Assembly: GCA_002449695.1 (NCBI GenBank)
Contig: DJXI01000054.1
Coordinates: 1 to 34,363 of the forward strand
DNA from: Verrucomicrobia bacterium UBA7008
GTDB taxonomy: Bacteria; Verrucomicrobiota; Kiritimatiellia; RFP12; UBA1067
DNA length: 34,363 nt
Direction of reading: 5' to 3'
Positions 14,496-22,860 of the stretch are shown here, in pieces. The notes below the pieces were generated by a model. That model did not search any database. It was not told the origin of the DNA and worked only from the letters and a program-made list of their open reading frames with translations. Position 1 is the first letter of the stretch, and each line of letters opens with the position of its first letter. The translations under genes were made by a program, and so were the position numbers.

Positions 14496-15176
14496 TCAGT
14501 GCTGGTTGTACGTCCGGTCGACTTCCTCCCACGTGCGCGTCGTGAAGAACTGCGCGATCGCGGTGTCGTAGGCCGCCGTGTGGGCGAACGACTTCTTCAT
14601 CAGCTTAAAGCGCGTGTCCAGGCCCAGCGTGCCGCCGTGCGACGCGAGCTCCTGCGCGAGCGCGGGATAGTCGAGCGGATCCGTGACCGACGCGACGCGC
14701 AGGTAGTTCTTCGCCGACGCGCGGCACATGCACGGCCCGCCGATGTCGATGTTGGTGCGCGCCATCTCCGGCGTCACGCCCGGCTTCGCCACCGTCTCCC
14801 TGAACGGGTAGAGGTTGACGACGACCATGTCGATCGGCACGGCCGCGAGGCGCTGGATGTCGTTCTGGTGCGCCGCGTTGTACGTCTCGGAGAGGAGCCC
14901 GAGGTAGATCTTGAAGTCGAGCGTCTTGACGAGGCCGCCCTGCATCTCCGGCTGGCCCGTGTAGTCCGAGACGGCGACGAGCGTCCGGTCCGCGTCCGCG
15001 CCGAGGATCTCCTTCACCTTCGTGTACGTGCCGCCCGTCGAGTAGATCTTCACGCCGGGGCACGCCTGGACGAGCGCGGGGACGAAGGTGTCGAGGCCCG
15101 TCTTGTCGCTCACGCTCATGAGCACGTGGCGGACGCTCACGCGGTTGTCGATCTCGGTGACGATGTTCAGTGACAT
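14496..15176 (-). CDS. Stand-alone IMP cyclohydrolase (PurH N-terminal domain)
   Basis: The 226-residue product corresponds only to the MGS-like IMP cyclohydrolase half of bifunctional PurH, which closes FAICAR to IMP in the last step of purine synthesis. The AICAR transformylase half (about 300 residues) is missing and does not follow in the window. Residues matching the known active site are kept: Lys84 (in LVKTLDFK), Tyr123 (NLYPF), Asp144 (NIDIGG) and Lys156 (SAKNY). However the near-universal KTLHPKIHGG segment reads KTLDFKIYLG, so both histidines are replaced. Shine-Dalgarno AGGAAA precedes the start. The transformylase is presumably encoded elsewhere (PurH C-domain or PurP type). Confidence 0.88.
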   Translation of the reverse strand: MSLNIVTEIDNRVSVRHVLMSVSDKTGLDTFVPALVQACPGVKIYSTGGTYTKVKEILGADADRTLVAVSDYTGQPEMQGGLVKTLDFKIYLGLLSETYNAAHQNDIQRLAAVPIDMVVVNLYPFRETVAKPGVTPEMARTNIDIGGPCMCRASAKNYLRVASVTDPLDYPALAQELASHGGTLGLDTRFKLMKKSFAHTAAYDTAIAQFFTTRTWEEVDRTYNQH

Positions 15177-15219
15177 GTTCTTGTTTCCTTTTTCTTTCGT
15201 TTCCGTTTCGTTAAAATCG

Positions 15220-16449
15220 CTATTCGTACCTCAGGCAGTCGATCGGGTTCAGCTTCGAGGCGCGGTAGGCGGGATAGAAGCCGAAGAAGAGGCCCACGAC
15301 CGAGGAGATGAGGAAGGCGTAGACGGCCGACGACACCTCCACGAGCACCGGCCAGCCCGCGAGCGCGCCGACGGCGTACGACGCGCCGATGCCGACGGCC
15401 ACGCCCGCCGCGCCGCCGACCGTCGCGAGGACGATCGCCTCCAGGCAGAACTGCGTGAGGATGCTCAGCGGCGTCGCGCCGATGGACATCCTGAGCCCGA
15501 TCTCCTTGATGCGCTCGGTGACGCTCACGAGCATGATGTTCATGATCCCGATGCCGCCGACGATGAGCGTGATGACGGAGAAGATGAGCAGCAGCACGCC
15601 GACGATTCCCGTCACCGAGCCGATCGTGTTCATGATCTCCGTCGTGTCGCGCGTCTCGAAGTCGTTGTCCTGGTAGTCCGCGAGGTGGTGGCGCTGCCGG
15701 AGGAGCGACGTCACCTCGCGCCGCGCCTCCTCGAGGTCGTCCATCGTGATGAGCGAGAGGTTCATCATGTTGATGTTCTGGAACTTCGAGCGCTGGAGGT
15801 AGCGCTGCACGCTCGTGTACGGGGCCATCACCACGTCGTCCTGGTCCTGCCCCCAGTTGTTCGCGCCCTTCGAGCCGAGGACGCCGATCACGCGGAACGT
15901 CATGTTCTTGAGACGGATCGTCTTGCCGACCGGATTCTCGTCGTCCGCGAAGAGGTTCGCCCTGACCGTCGTGCCGATCGCGCAGACGCGGGCGCACGCG
16001 CGTTCCTCGTCCGCCGTGAAGAAGCGCCCGTCCGTCACCGTCCAGTTGCTGATCATCAGCACGTCCGTCGACACGCCCTGCACGTTGCCGGCCCAGTTCT
16101 TCGCGCCGTACATCATCTGGACCGACGTGCGCACCTGGGGGCTGACGCCCTGCACGAGGTGCGCGAGCTCCTTCTTGATCGCCTCCGCGTCCTTCGCGGT
16201 CATCGTCTGGCCCTGGCCCATGCCGCCCGAGACCGCGCCCGTGCGCCGCCGCTCCGGGAAGACCATCACCAGGTTGTTGCCCATCGACGAGATCTCCTTG
16301 ACCATCATCGTCTTCGCGCCCTGGCCGATCGCCATCGCGAGGATGACCGCGACGATGCCGATGCCGATTCCGAGGCACGAGAGGAAGGAGCGCACCGGGT
16401 TGCGGCCGAGCGACTTCAGCGCCACCTTGAAGATCGTCAGGAGGTTCAT
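15220..16449 (-). CDS. MacB-type ABC transporter permease
   Basis: The 409-residue product is the membrane subunit of a MacB/FtsX-type mechanotransmission ABC transporter. It has one N-terminal helix (~20-42), a large periplasmic domain (~45-280) with the conserved GNNLVMVFP start, and three C-terminal helices forming the FtsX domain (GGIGIMNIMLVSVTERIKEI, the family signature, near residue 300). It works with the ATPase encoded just upstream; the ATGA overlap (16446-16449) couples them. Unlike E. coli MacB, the ATPase and permease are separate proteins. With the adaptor and TolC-like factor this should export a substrate directly from the periplasm or inner membrane through the outer membrane; the substrate is unknown. 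Confidence 0.93.
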   Translation of the reverse strand: MNLLTIFKVALKSLGRNPVRSFLSCLGIGIGIVAVILAMAIGQGAKTMMVKEISSMGNNLVMVFPERRRTGAVSGGMGQGQTMTAKDAEAIKKELAHLVQGVSPQVRTSVQMMYGAKNWAGNVQGVSTDVLMISNWTVTDGRFFTADEERACARVCAIGTTVRANLFADDENPVGKTIRLKNMTFRVIGVLGSKGANNWGQDQDDVVMAPYTSVQRYLQRSKFQNINMMNLSLITMDDLEEARREVTSLLRQRHHLADYQDNDFETRDTTEIMNTIGSVTGIVGVLLLIFSVITLIVGGIGIMNIMLVSVTERIKEIGLRMSIGATPLSILTQFCLEAIVLATVGGAAGVAVGIGASYAVGALAGWPVLVEVSSAVYAFLISSVVGLFFGFYPAYRASKLNPIDCLRYE

Positions 16450-17189
16450 GCGAGCGCCTCCTTGACGAGCTGCGACACCTGCTCGGTCGTCTTGCGCCCG
16501 CCCTCGCCGCGGTCGTCGCGCATGACCCTGCCGTCGCGCATCACGACGTGGCGCTTCGCGTAGGCGGCGATGTCGTCCTCGTGCGTCACCATCACGATCG
16601 TGATGCCCTCGTTCGACAGCTCCGTGAAGAGGTTCATGATCTCGATCGAGCTCTTCGTGTCGAGGTTGCCCGTCGGCTCGTCCGCGAAGACGACCGGCGG
16701 ATTGTTCATGAGCGCGCGCGCGATGGCGACGCGCTGCTGCTGGCCGCCGGAGAGCTGCGCGGGCGTGTGCCGTTCGCGCCCCCTGAGTCCCACGCGCGCC
16801 AGCAGCTCCATCGCGCGCCGGCGGCGCTCGCGGACGTTCAGGCGGCCCCTGTAGAGGTCCGGCAGCTCCACGTTCTCGAGCGCGCTCGTGCGCGGCAGGA
16901 GGTTGAAGTTCTGGAAGACGAAGCCGAGCTTGCGGTTGCGGATGTGCGCGAGCTCCGTCGGCGTGCGCCGCGCGACCTCGATGCCGTCGAGGAGATACGA
17001 GCCCTTCGTCGGCACGTCCAGGCAGCCGAGGATGTTCAGCATCGTCGACTTGCCCGAGCCCGACGAGCCCATGATCGCCACGAACTCGCCGTCGTCGACC
17101 GTCAGCGACACGCCGTCCAGCGCATGCACCGGCTCGTCGCCGATGGCATAGATCTTGTACATGTCGCGGATCTCGATGAGGTGCGCCAT
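16446..17189 (-). CDS. MacB/LolD-type ABC transporter ATPase
   Basis: The 247-residue product is the nucleotide-binding subunit of the exporter. Walker [10 protein letters not shown] is at residues 41-49, the signature is [15 protein letters not shown], Walker [13 protein letters not shown], and the switch His is in VTHED. This LolD/MacB subfamily has the typical [16 protein letters not shown] opening. The start ATG at 17189 is preferred since the family begins there; a GTG 9 nt upstream is the alternative. The gene starts 14 nt after the adaptor stop and overlaps the permease start by 4 bases. The C-terminal ~25 residues ([20 protein letters not shown]) are a hydrophilic tail. Confidence 0.94.
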   Translation of the reverse strand: MAHLIEIRDMYKIYAIGDEPVHALDGVSLTVDDGEFVAIMGSSGSGKSTMLNILGCLDVPTKGSYLLDGIEVARRTPTELAHIRNRKLGFVFQNFNLLPRTSALENVELPDLYRGRLNVRERRRRAMELLARVGLRGRERHTPAQLSGGQQQRVAIARALMNNPPVVFADEPTGNLDTKSSIEIMNLFTELSNEGITIVMVTHEDDIAAYAKRHVVMRDGRVMRDDRGEGGRKTTEQVSQLVKEALA

Positions 17190-17203
17190 CGTCGTCACGG
17201 CCC

Positions 17204-18487
17204 TTACTTCTTCGGTTCGGGCGCCGTGCCCTTCGTGCCGCGCTGCGGCGGCCTGGGCATGAACGGATTGGCCTTGCCGTCCGCCGCCTTCGTCGTCGCC
17301 GTCTCGTAGCCGACGACCGCCTCGCGCCCTTCCAGCGCCGCGACGTCCGCGCCCGCGAGCTCGATGAACGAATCGTCCGAGACGCCCTCCGACACCTGCA
17401 CCCACTCGAGCGGCGCGCCCTCCGCGAGCGGCTTGAGCCACAGCTTCGGCCCGCGCGGCACCTCGCCCGCGACGCGCGCGCGGTCCTCGTCCTTCGGGCG
17501 GAAGCGGAACGCCGCCGCCGCGACCGCCAGGACGTCCTCCGCGCGCGCCGTCTCGATGGCGAGCGTCGCCGTCATGCCCGGAAAGAGCATCTGGCCGGGA
17601 TTGTCCGCCTCGACGATCACCGGGAACGTCACGACGTTGTTCGTCTCCGTCGACGCCTTGCGGATCTGCTTGACCGTGCCGGTGAACGTGCGGCGGTAGG
17701 CGTCCACCGTGAACGAGACGCGCTGGCCGACCTGGATGCCGCCGATGTCCGCCTCGGGCACGTCCGCCGCGACCCAGACGGTGTCGAGGTCTTCCGCGAT
17801 CGACAGGACCGGCACCGCGTTCATCGACGAGACGACCGTCTCGCCCTCCTCCACCTTGCGGTCGATCACGATGCCGTCCACGGGCGAGACGATCGTGCAG
17901 TAGTCGAGGTCGGCGCGCGCCTTCGACGCGGCGGCCTGCGACTGCTCCACCGACGCGCGCGCGCTCGTCAGGTTCGCCTCGGCGCTTTCAACGCCCGCCT
18001 GCGCGCGGTCGAGCGCCTCCTGGGCGCTGTCGAGCTCGGCGACGGGCGCCATGTTCTTCTCCACGAGCGCCTTCTTGCGCGCGAACGTCTTCTGCGCGAG
18101 GACGAGCTCGGCCCGGGCCGCATGGACGGCCGCCGTGCGCACGGCGACGTTCGCCTCGTTCACGTGCAGCTGCGCGACGGCGCTCTTGTAGTTCGCGTCG
18201 TAGACCTGCGGATCGATGAGCGCGACGACCTGGCCGTTCGTCACGGTGTCGTTGTAGTCGACGTAGAGCTTGATCAGCTTGCCGTTCACCTGCGCGCCGA
18301 CGGGAATGCCGCTCGACGTGTTGCGCGGCGTGACCTTGCCCGTCGCCGAGACGGACCGGACGACGTCCGTGCGCGAAATCGGCGCGACGCGGTAGCCCGG
18401 CCCCTTCTTCGCGCCGCCGACCGGCAGCTCCTTCCCGCAGCCCGCGACGAGCGCGGCCAGCGCCAGCATGACCAGAATCCTCTTCAT
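17204..18487 (-). CDS. MacA-like periplasmic adaptor lipoprotein
   Basis: The 427-residue product is a membrane-fusion (HlyD/RND-type) adaptor. It begins with a lipoprotein signal peptide (MKRILVMLALAALVAGC, lipidated Cys17), followed by the first lipoyl half, a long alpha-hairpin rich in Ala/Glu/Gln (about residues 100-190), the second lipoyl half (YCTIVSPVDGIVIDRKVEEGE), a beta-barrel, and a membrane-proximal domain. It bridges the ABC permease and the TolC-like outer-membrane factor. The start overlaps the TolC-like gene's stop (ATGA). The C-terminus is a Pro/Lys-rich tail (MPRPPQRGTKGTAPEPKK). This composition fits MacA of macrolide or peptide exporters. Confidence 0.93.
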   Translation of the reverse strand: MKRILVMLALAALVAGCGKELPVGGAKKGPGYRVAPISRTDVVRSVSATGKVTPRNTSSGIPVGAQVNGKLIKLYVDYNDTVTNGQVVALIDPQVYDANYKSAVAQLHVNEANVAVRTAAVHAARAELVLAQKTFARKKALVEKNMAPVAELDSAQEALDRAQAGVESAEANLTSARASVEQSQAAASKARADLDYCTIVSPVDGIVIDRKVEEGETVVSSMNAVPVLSIAEDLDTVWVAADVPEADIGGIQVGQRVSFTVDAYRRTFTGTVKQIRKASTETNNVVTFPVIVEADNPGQMLFPGMTATLAIETARAEDVLAVAAAAFRFRPKDEDRARVAGEVPRGPKLWLKPLAEGAPLEWVQVSEGVSDDSFIELAGADVAALEGREAVVGYETATTKAADGKANPFMPRPPQRGTKGTAPEPKK

Positions 18488-19878
18488 TCACCCTCCTCGT
18501 CCTGCGGCTGATAGACCGGCAGCCGTCCCGTCAGCCGAAACAGTTTCGATTCCGCGATCTGCCCGCGGTAGAAGGCGCGCACGCGGCTGCCCTGCGCCTC
18601 GGCAGACGCCGAAATCGCGTCCGTGTAGTCCACGCGGCTCGCCTCGCCCTGCCGGTACTGCTCGGCGACCGTCTCGAAATTCTCCTGCGCCTGGGCGACG
18701 CTCGCCTCCGCCGTCACGCGCGCCTCCCGCGCGTTGTCGCGCTCGGCGACCGCGAGCTCGATCGCGTGCGCGAGCGTCTGGCCGGCCTCGTCCAGCTCGT
18801 ACGCCGCCGACTCCATCTGCACGACCGCGCGCTCCACCGCCGTCGTCCGGCGTCCGCCCGTGAAGAGCGACTGCGCCGCGTCGACGCCCCAGTTCCAGTA
18901 CCAGAGCGGATCGACCCACCGGAGCGACACGCTCGCGCTCACGTTCGGCTTCAGATCCGCGACCGCCGCATCCACCCGGGCCGACGCCGCGCGCAGCTTC
19001 GCGCGCGCCACGGCCATCGTCGGCGTGTTGGTGAGCGCCAGTTCCGTCGTCGCCGCCGCGCTCGCGTCGGTCGCCGCGAAGACGCCCTCCGGCGCCGTCC
19101 GGTGCGCGCGCAGATCGGGAATCGCGTCCGCGTCCGTGCCGAGCGCCACCGCCAGATCCGCCCGCGCGGTCGCGACGTCGTTCTGCACCGCGACGACATC
19201 CTCCCGCGCCTGCGTGAGATCGAGCCGCGCGCGCAGGACGTCGAGCGGCTGCGCCTCGCCCGCCGCCAGCCGGTCCTCCGCCTGCCTCAGCCGCGCCGCG
19301 TAGCTTTCGACCTTCGCGCGCGCGACCTCCAGCAGATCCTCGTTGCGCAGCAGCGTGAAATACGCCTCCGCCACGCTCTCGAAGACGGCATAGCCCTCGT
19401 CCAGCAGCTGCTGCTCGGCGGCGATGACGTTCTCGGCCTGCTCGCGCGCCGCGGCCGCGTTGCGTCCGAAGTCGTAGAGGAGGATGTCGAGCGACAGCGC
19501 GCCCGTCGCGTTGCCGTCGGTGCGTTTGCGCAGATGCTGCGCGCCGCGCGACGATTCGCTGTGGCCGAACGACGCGGAAGCGTCCACGGCGGACCACCAC
19601 GGCGCGTCGCTCACGAGCGGCGCGTCCGCCTGAACGGCCTTGAGCGCGAGATGCGCGTCGTCGACCGCGAGCCGCCGGACGACCATCGAGGGCCGGTTCG
19701 TCAGCGCGAAATCCACCAGTTCCGGGAGCGTGAACGCGGCCGGGCGGGGACTTTCCGCCGCGGGCGCCGCACCCCGCGCCTCGCAGAAGCGCTGGGCCGA
19801 GCGCGCATCGCGGACGGTGTCGCATCCGGCCGCGGCGACGGCACAGGCCAGCGTCGTCACTATCGTGCGTAAAAACAT
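18484..19878 (-). CDS. TolC-family outer-membrane efflux lipoprotein
   Basis: The 464-residue product is an outer-membrane factor of the TolC/OprM superfamily. The signal peptide ends in a lipobox (MFLRTIVTTLACAVAAAGC, Cys19). Two repeats of the helical hairpin follow, each with long heptad-rich helices (for instance LRQAEDRLAAGEAQPLDVLRA and VAEQYRQGEASRVDYTDA, the paired repeat signatures). Three copies would form a channel through the outer membrane and a periplasmic tunnel. The start at 19878 is chosen over in-frame ATGs farther up because the signal peptide starts there and an extended -10 box ends 7 nt before it. It leads the exporter operon and is divergent from dinB. Confidence 0.93.
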   Translation of the reverse strand: MFLRTIVTTLACAVAAAGCDTVRDARSAQRFCEARGAAPAAESPRPAAFTLPELVDFALTNRPSMVVRRLAVDDAHLALKAVQADAPLVSDAPWWSAVDASASFGHSESSRGAQHLRKRTDGNATGALSLDILLYDFGRNAAAAREQAENVIAAEQQLLDEGYAVFESVAEAYFTLLRNEDLLEVARAKVESYAARLRQAEDRLAAGEAQPLDVLRARLDLTQAREDVVAVQNDVATARADLAVALGTDADAIPDLRAHRTAPEGVFAATDASAAATTELALTNTPTMAVARAKLRAASARVDAAVADLKPNVSASVSLRWVDPLWYWNWGVDAAQSLFTGGRRTTAVERAVVQMESAAYELDEAGQTLAHAIELAVAERDNAREARVTAEASVAQAQENFETVAEQYRQGEASRVDYTDAISASAEAQGSRVRAFYRGQIAESKLFRLTGRLPVYQPQDEEGE

Positions 19879-19885
19879 AAGGTGT

Positions 19886-19894
19886 ATTTTACCA
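19886..19894 (-). promoter_or_regulatory. Extended -10 promoter of the exporter operon, probable leaderless start
   Basis: Minus strand reads TGGTAAAAT; the hexamer ends exactly 7 nt before the TolC-like gene's ATG (gap ACACCTT, no Shine-Dalgarno). Spacing is the same as at queC, dinB and the NSS gene. Confidence 0.6.
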
Positions 19895-19926
19895 AAAATC
19901 CGCCGCCGATGATAGGGGAGAAGATG

Positions 19927-19935
19927 TGATATACT
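19927..19935 (+). promoter_or_regulatory. Extended -10 promoter of dinB, probable leaderless start
   Basis: TGATATACT ends 7 nt before the dinB ATG at 19943. The surrounding 17 bases are identical to those upstream of queC. No LexA-type palindrome is evident in the 64-bp divergent region. Confidence 0.75.
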
Positions 19936-19942
19936 ACGCGTC

Positions 19943-21109
19943 ATGGCGATCATCCTGCATGTGGACATGGACGCGTTCTTCGCGTCGGTGGAACAGCTGC
20001 ACCACCCCGCGTGGCGCGGCCGGCCGGTCGTCGTCGGTTCGGGGCCGCACGAACGCGGCGTCGTCTCCACGTGCTCCTACGAGGCGCGGCGCTACGGCAT
20101 CCATTCCGCGATGCCCAGCCGCACCGCCTACGAGCTCTGCCCGCACGCCATCTTCACGCCGCCCGACATGGCGCTCTACAAGGCCGTCTCCGACCGCGCG
20201 TTCGAGGTCTTTTCGCACTATTCGCCCTACGTGGAGGCGGTCAGCATCGACGAGGCGTTTCTCGACATCACCGGCACCGTCCATCTCCACGGCAGCCCGC
20301 GCGCGCTCGGCGAGGCGCTGCGCGCGGAGGTGAAGCGCACGTGCGGCGTCACGTGCTCCGTCGGCATCGCGTCGAACCGGCTGCTCGCGAAGATCGGCTC
20401 CGAGGAGCGCAAGCCCGACGGCCTCACGCTCCTGCCTGTCGAGCCCGCCGCGATCGCCGCGTTCCTCGCGCCCAAGCCGCTCCAGACGATCTGGGGCGTC
20501 GGCCGGAAGACGGTCGCGCTCCTCAGGCGCCACGGCCTCGTCACCTGCGGCGACGTCCAGCGCCTCGATCCGCGCACGCTCGCGACGATTCTCAAGTCGC
20601 CCGTCCTCGCGACGGCGCTCTACGAGCACGCCTTCGGACGCGCGTCCGATGTCGTGGCGCGCGAAGACGCCGACGAGAAATCGGTCTCGCGCGAACACAC
20701 GTTCGGCGAAGACGTCGCCGACCGCGCGGCCGTCCGCGAACGGCTCCTGGAGCTGGTGGGCGAAGTCGGGAGACGCTTCCGCCGCGCGCGGCGCTGGGCG
20801 CGGACGGCGCGGCTCAAGCTGCGCGACGACACGTTCGAGACGATGACGCGCCAGCTGCCCTTCGACGTCCCGTCGCGCGACGACATGGCCTTCCGCGCGG
20901 CGGCGCTCCGGCTTTTCGACGCCGTCTGGCCGGAAACGGCCGGGACGCGCCGCCCCGTGCGGCTGATCGGCTTCGGCGTCACGAACATCCAGCCGACGCC
21001 CGGCGGCGCGCCGTCGCTCTTCCCGTCGCCGGAGGCGCTGCGCCGCGAAAAAAACGAGCGCCTGTCGTCGGCGCTCGACGCGCTCCACGAAAAGGGCCTC
21101 CTCAGCTGA
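19943..21109 (+). CDS. dinB: DNA polymerase IV (Y-family)
   Basis: The 388-residue product is the error-prone translesion polymerase Pol IV. Palm residues are visible: Asp8 in HVDMDAFFASVE and Asp103-Glu104 in SIDEAFLDITG. The finger region has CSYEARRYGIHSAMPS, followed by TCSVGIASNRLLAKIGSE, the helix-hairpin-helix thumb (IWGVGRKTVALLRRHG), and the little-finger domain with KSVSREHTFGEDV. Near the C-terminus PSLFPSP may be a sliding-clamp-binding peptide. Length is normal (about 350-410). It is one of few plus-strand genes, divergent from the exporter operon and convergent with the pilus ATPases. The mRNA is probably leaderless. Confidence 0.96.
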   Translation: MAIILHVDMDAFFASVEQLHHPAWRGRPVVVGSGPHERGVVSTCSYEARRYGIHSAMPSRTAYELCPHAIFTPPDMALYKAVSDRAFEVFSHYSPYVEAVSIDEAFLDITGTVHLHGSPRALGEALRAEVKRTCGVTCSVGIASNRLLAKIGSEERKPDGLTLLPVEPAAIAAFLAPKPLQTIWGVGRKTVALLRRHGLVTCGDVQRLDPRTLATILKSPVLATALYEHAFGRASDVVAREDADEKSVSREHTFGEDVADRAAVRERLLELVGEVGRRFRRARRWARTARLKLRDDTFETMTRQLPFDVPSRDDMAFRAAALRLFDAVWPETAGTRRPVRLIGFGVTNIQPTPGGAPSLFPSPEALRREKNERLSSALDALHEKGLLS

Positions 21110-21115
21110 AGATGC

Positions 21116-21163
21116 CTAGAAACCTAGGATTCTAGATTTCTAGACTTCTAGAATCCTAGAACC
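21116..21163. repeat. Six CTAG units at an exact 8-bp period
   Basis: CTAG occurs at 21116, 21124, 21132, 21140, 21148 and 21156, each followed by four A/T-rich bases (AAAC, GATT, ATTT, ACTT, AATC, AACC). CTAG is generally rare in bacterial DNA, so six in register is notable. It lies between the convergent ends of dinB and the pilus-ATPase operon. Confidence 0.9.
21124..21159. terminator. 13-bp hairpin between convergent genes, possible bidirectional terminator
   Basis: CTAGGATTCTAGA (21124-21136) is the exact reverse complement of TCTAGAATCCTAG (21147-21159), with a 10-nt loop. It is made of the CTAG octamers. It sits 14 bp after dinB and 9 bp after the opposing gene's stop, where a shared terminator is expected, but neither side has a T run. 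Confidence 0.45.
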
Positions 21164-21168
21164 GAGCC

Positions 21169-22860
21169 TTAGGTATACCGCAGGACCTCGTCGACCGTCG
21201 TATAGCCGTCGAGGATGGCCTGGATGCCGTGCTCGCGCATCGTGCGCATGCCGAGCTCGCGCGCCTTTTCGCGCAGGATCAGCGTCGGCGCGCGGTTGTT
21301 CACGAGCTCGCGCAGCGGATTCGACATGCGCAGGTACTCGACGACCGCCTTGCGGCCCTTGTAGCCGGTGCCGTTGCACGTCTTGCAGCCCTTGCCGAAG
21401 TAGAACGGCCGCCCGCCGATCTGGTCGCGCGTCATCTCGATGCGCTCGAGCGTCTCGTCGTCGGGCTCGTACGGCGTCTTGCAGTCCTTGCAGCACGTGC
21501 GCACGAGTCGCTGGCCGAGCACGCCTTCGAGCGTGGATGACAAGAGGTAGGGCGCGACGTTCATATCGACGAAACGCGTCACCGCGCCGGCCGCGTCGTT
21601 CGTGTGGAGCGTCGAGAAGACGAAGTGGCCCGTCAGCGCCGCCTGGATCGCGATTTCCGCCGTCTCCAGGTCGCGGATCTCGCCGATCATCATCACGTCG
21701 GGGTCCTGACGCAGGAACGCGCGCAGCACCTTCGCGAACGTGTTGCCCGCCTTCGGGTCGATCGGGACCTGCACGATGCCGTCGACGTTGTATTCGACCG
21801 GTTCCTCGGCCGTCAGGAGCTTCGTGTCGATCGTGTTGATGCGGCGGAGGATCGAATAGAGCGTCGTCGTCTTGCCCGAGCCCGTCGGCCCCGTCACGAT
21901 GAAGATGCCGTTCGGCTTCTCGACGTCCATCGTCACCTGCTCGTAGACGTCTTCGGGCAGGCCCACGTTCTCAAGGTCGAGCGATGTCGCGGACTGGTCG
22001 AGAATACGCATGACGACCGATTCGCCGTGCGCCGTCGGCAGGCAGCTCACGCGCAGATCGACCGGCTTGCCGGCCACGGTCAGCGCGATGCGGCCGTCCT
22101 GCGGCACGCGCCGCTCGGAGATGTTGAGGTTCGCGAGGATCTTGATGCGCGAGATGATCGCGGGCGCCATCTTCACGTCCGGCGCCTTCATCGCGTACAG
22201 CGCGCCGTCGACGCGGTAGCGGATCTTGAAATCGTTCTCGAACGGCTCGATGTGGATGTCGGCCGCGCGGTCGACGACGCCCTGGTAGAGCACGAGGTTC
22301 ACGAAGCGGATGATCGCCGACGAGTTCGCCGCCGACTCCATCGAGGCGATGTCGTTCACGTTCGCGCCCGTGAGCGTGTCGTCGTCGGTCATGCCCTCGC
22401 CGAGCTGCTTGATCATGTCCGCGACGGACTCGTTCGCGTCGCCGTAGTACTGCGAGATGCGCGCCATCACGTCCGCCTCGCGCGCGAACACGAAGCGGAC
22501 CTCCTTCGACAGCGTGAAGAGCATCTCGTCGGAGATGCGCGGATCGACGAAGTCGAACGTCGCGAGCGTCACCGACGTGTCGTCGTAGGCGACGGGGAAG
22601 ACGTTGTACATGCGCGCGGTCGAGGCGGGGATCGCGTCGGTCACGTCCGTCTCGAGCGTCATGTTCGCGAGGTCGATGGCCTCGGTGTTCTGGTCGGCCG
22701 CCATGAGCGCGAGCAGATCGTCCTCGCTCAGGATCTCCTGGTCGATGACGAGGCGGCGGATCGGCTTGCCCTCGGTCTTCGAGACGTCCTGGATCTCCTG
22801 GGCGGACGCTTCGTCGAGATAGCCGTTCTGGACCAGCAGCTGGAGAATCGGATCGAGCAT
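21169..22860 (-). CDS. PilB/GspE-family assembly ATPase (second copy)
   Basis: The 563-residue product is a hexameric secretion/pilus-extension ATPase. An N-terminal MshEN-like domain (about 1-150, with ILSEDDLLALMAADQNTEAIDL) is followed by the ATPase core: DIHIEPFENDFKIRYRVDG, Walker A GPTGSGKT at 324-331, the Asp box and Walker B in DPDVMMIGEIRDLETAEIAI, and the His box STLHTNDA. A zinc module with two CxxC pairs (CCKDC and CKTCNGTGYKGR) is present. It directly abuts pilT (0-nt gap) and is the last gene of a three-ATPase operon. It powers pilin polymerisation or type II secretion at the inner membrane; no pilin, platform or secretin gene is in the window. Confidence 0.93.
   Translation of the reverse strand: MLDPILQLLVQNGYLDEASAQEIQDVSKTEGKPIRRLVIDQEILSEDDLLALMAADQNTEAIDLANMTLETDVTDAIPASTARMYNVFPVAYDDTSVTLATFDFVDPRISDEMLFTLSKEVRFVFAREADVMARISQYYGDANESVADMIKQLGEGMTDDDTLTGANVNDIASMESAANSSAIIRFVNLVLYQGVVDRAADIHIEPFENDFKIRYRVDGALYAMKAPDVKMAPAIISRIKILANLNISERRVPQDGRIALTVAGKPVDLRVSCLPTAHGESVVMRILDQSATSLDLENVGLPEDVYEQVTMDVEKPNGIFIVTGPTGSGKTTTLYSILRRINTIDTKLLTAEEPVEYNVDGIVQVPIDPKAGNTFAKVLRAFLRQDPDVMMIGEIRDLETAEIAIQAALTGHFVFSTLHTNDAAGAVTRFVDMNVAPYLLSSTLEGVLGQRLVRTCCKDCKTPYEPDDETLERIEMTRDQIGGRPFYFGKGCKTCNGTGYKGRKAVVEYLRMSNPLRELVNNRAPTLILREKARELGMRTMREHGIQAILDGYTTVDEVLRYT

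Noticed and set aside
21116..21163. CRISPR array
   Set aside because: Units are 8 bp, far too short for repeats and spacers, and no cas genes are nearby.
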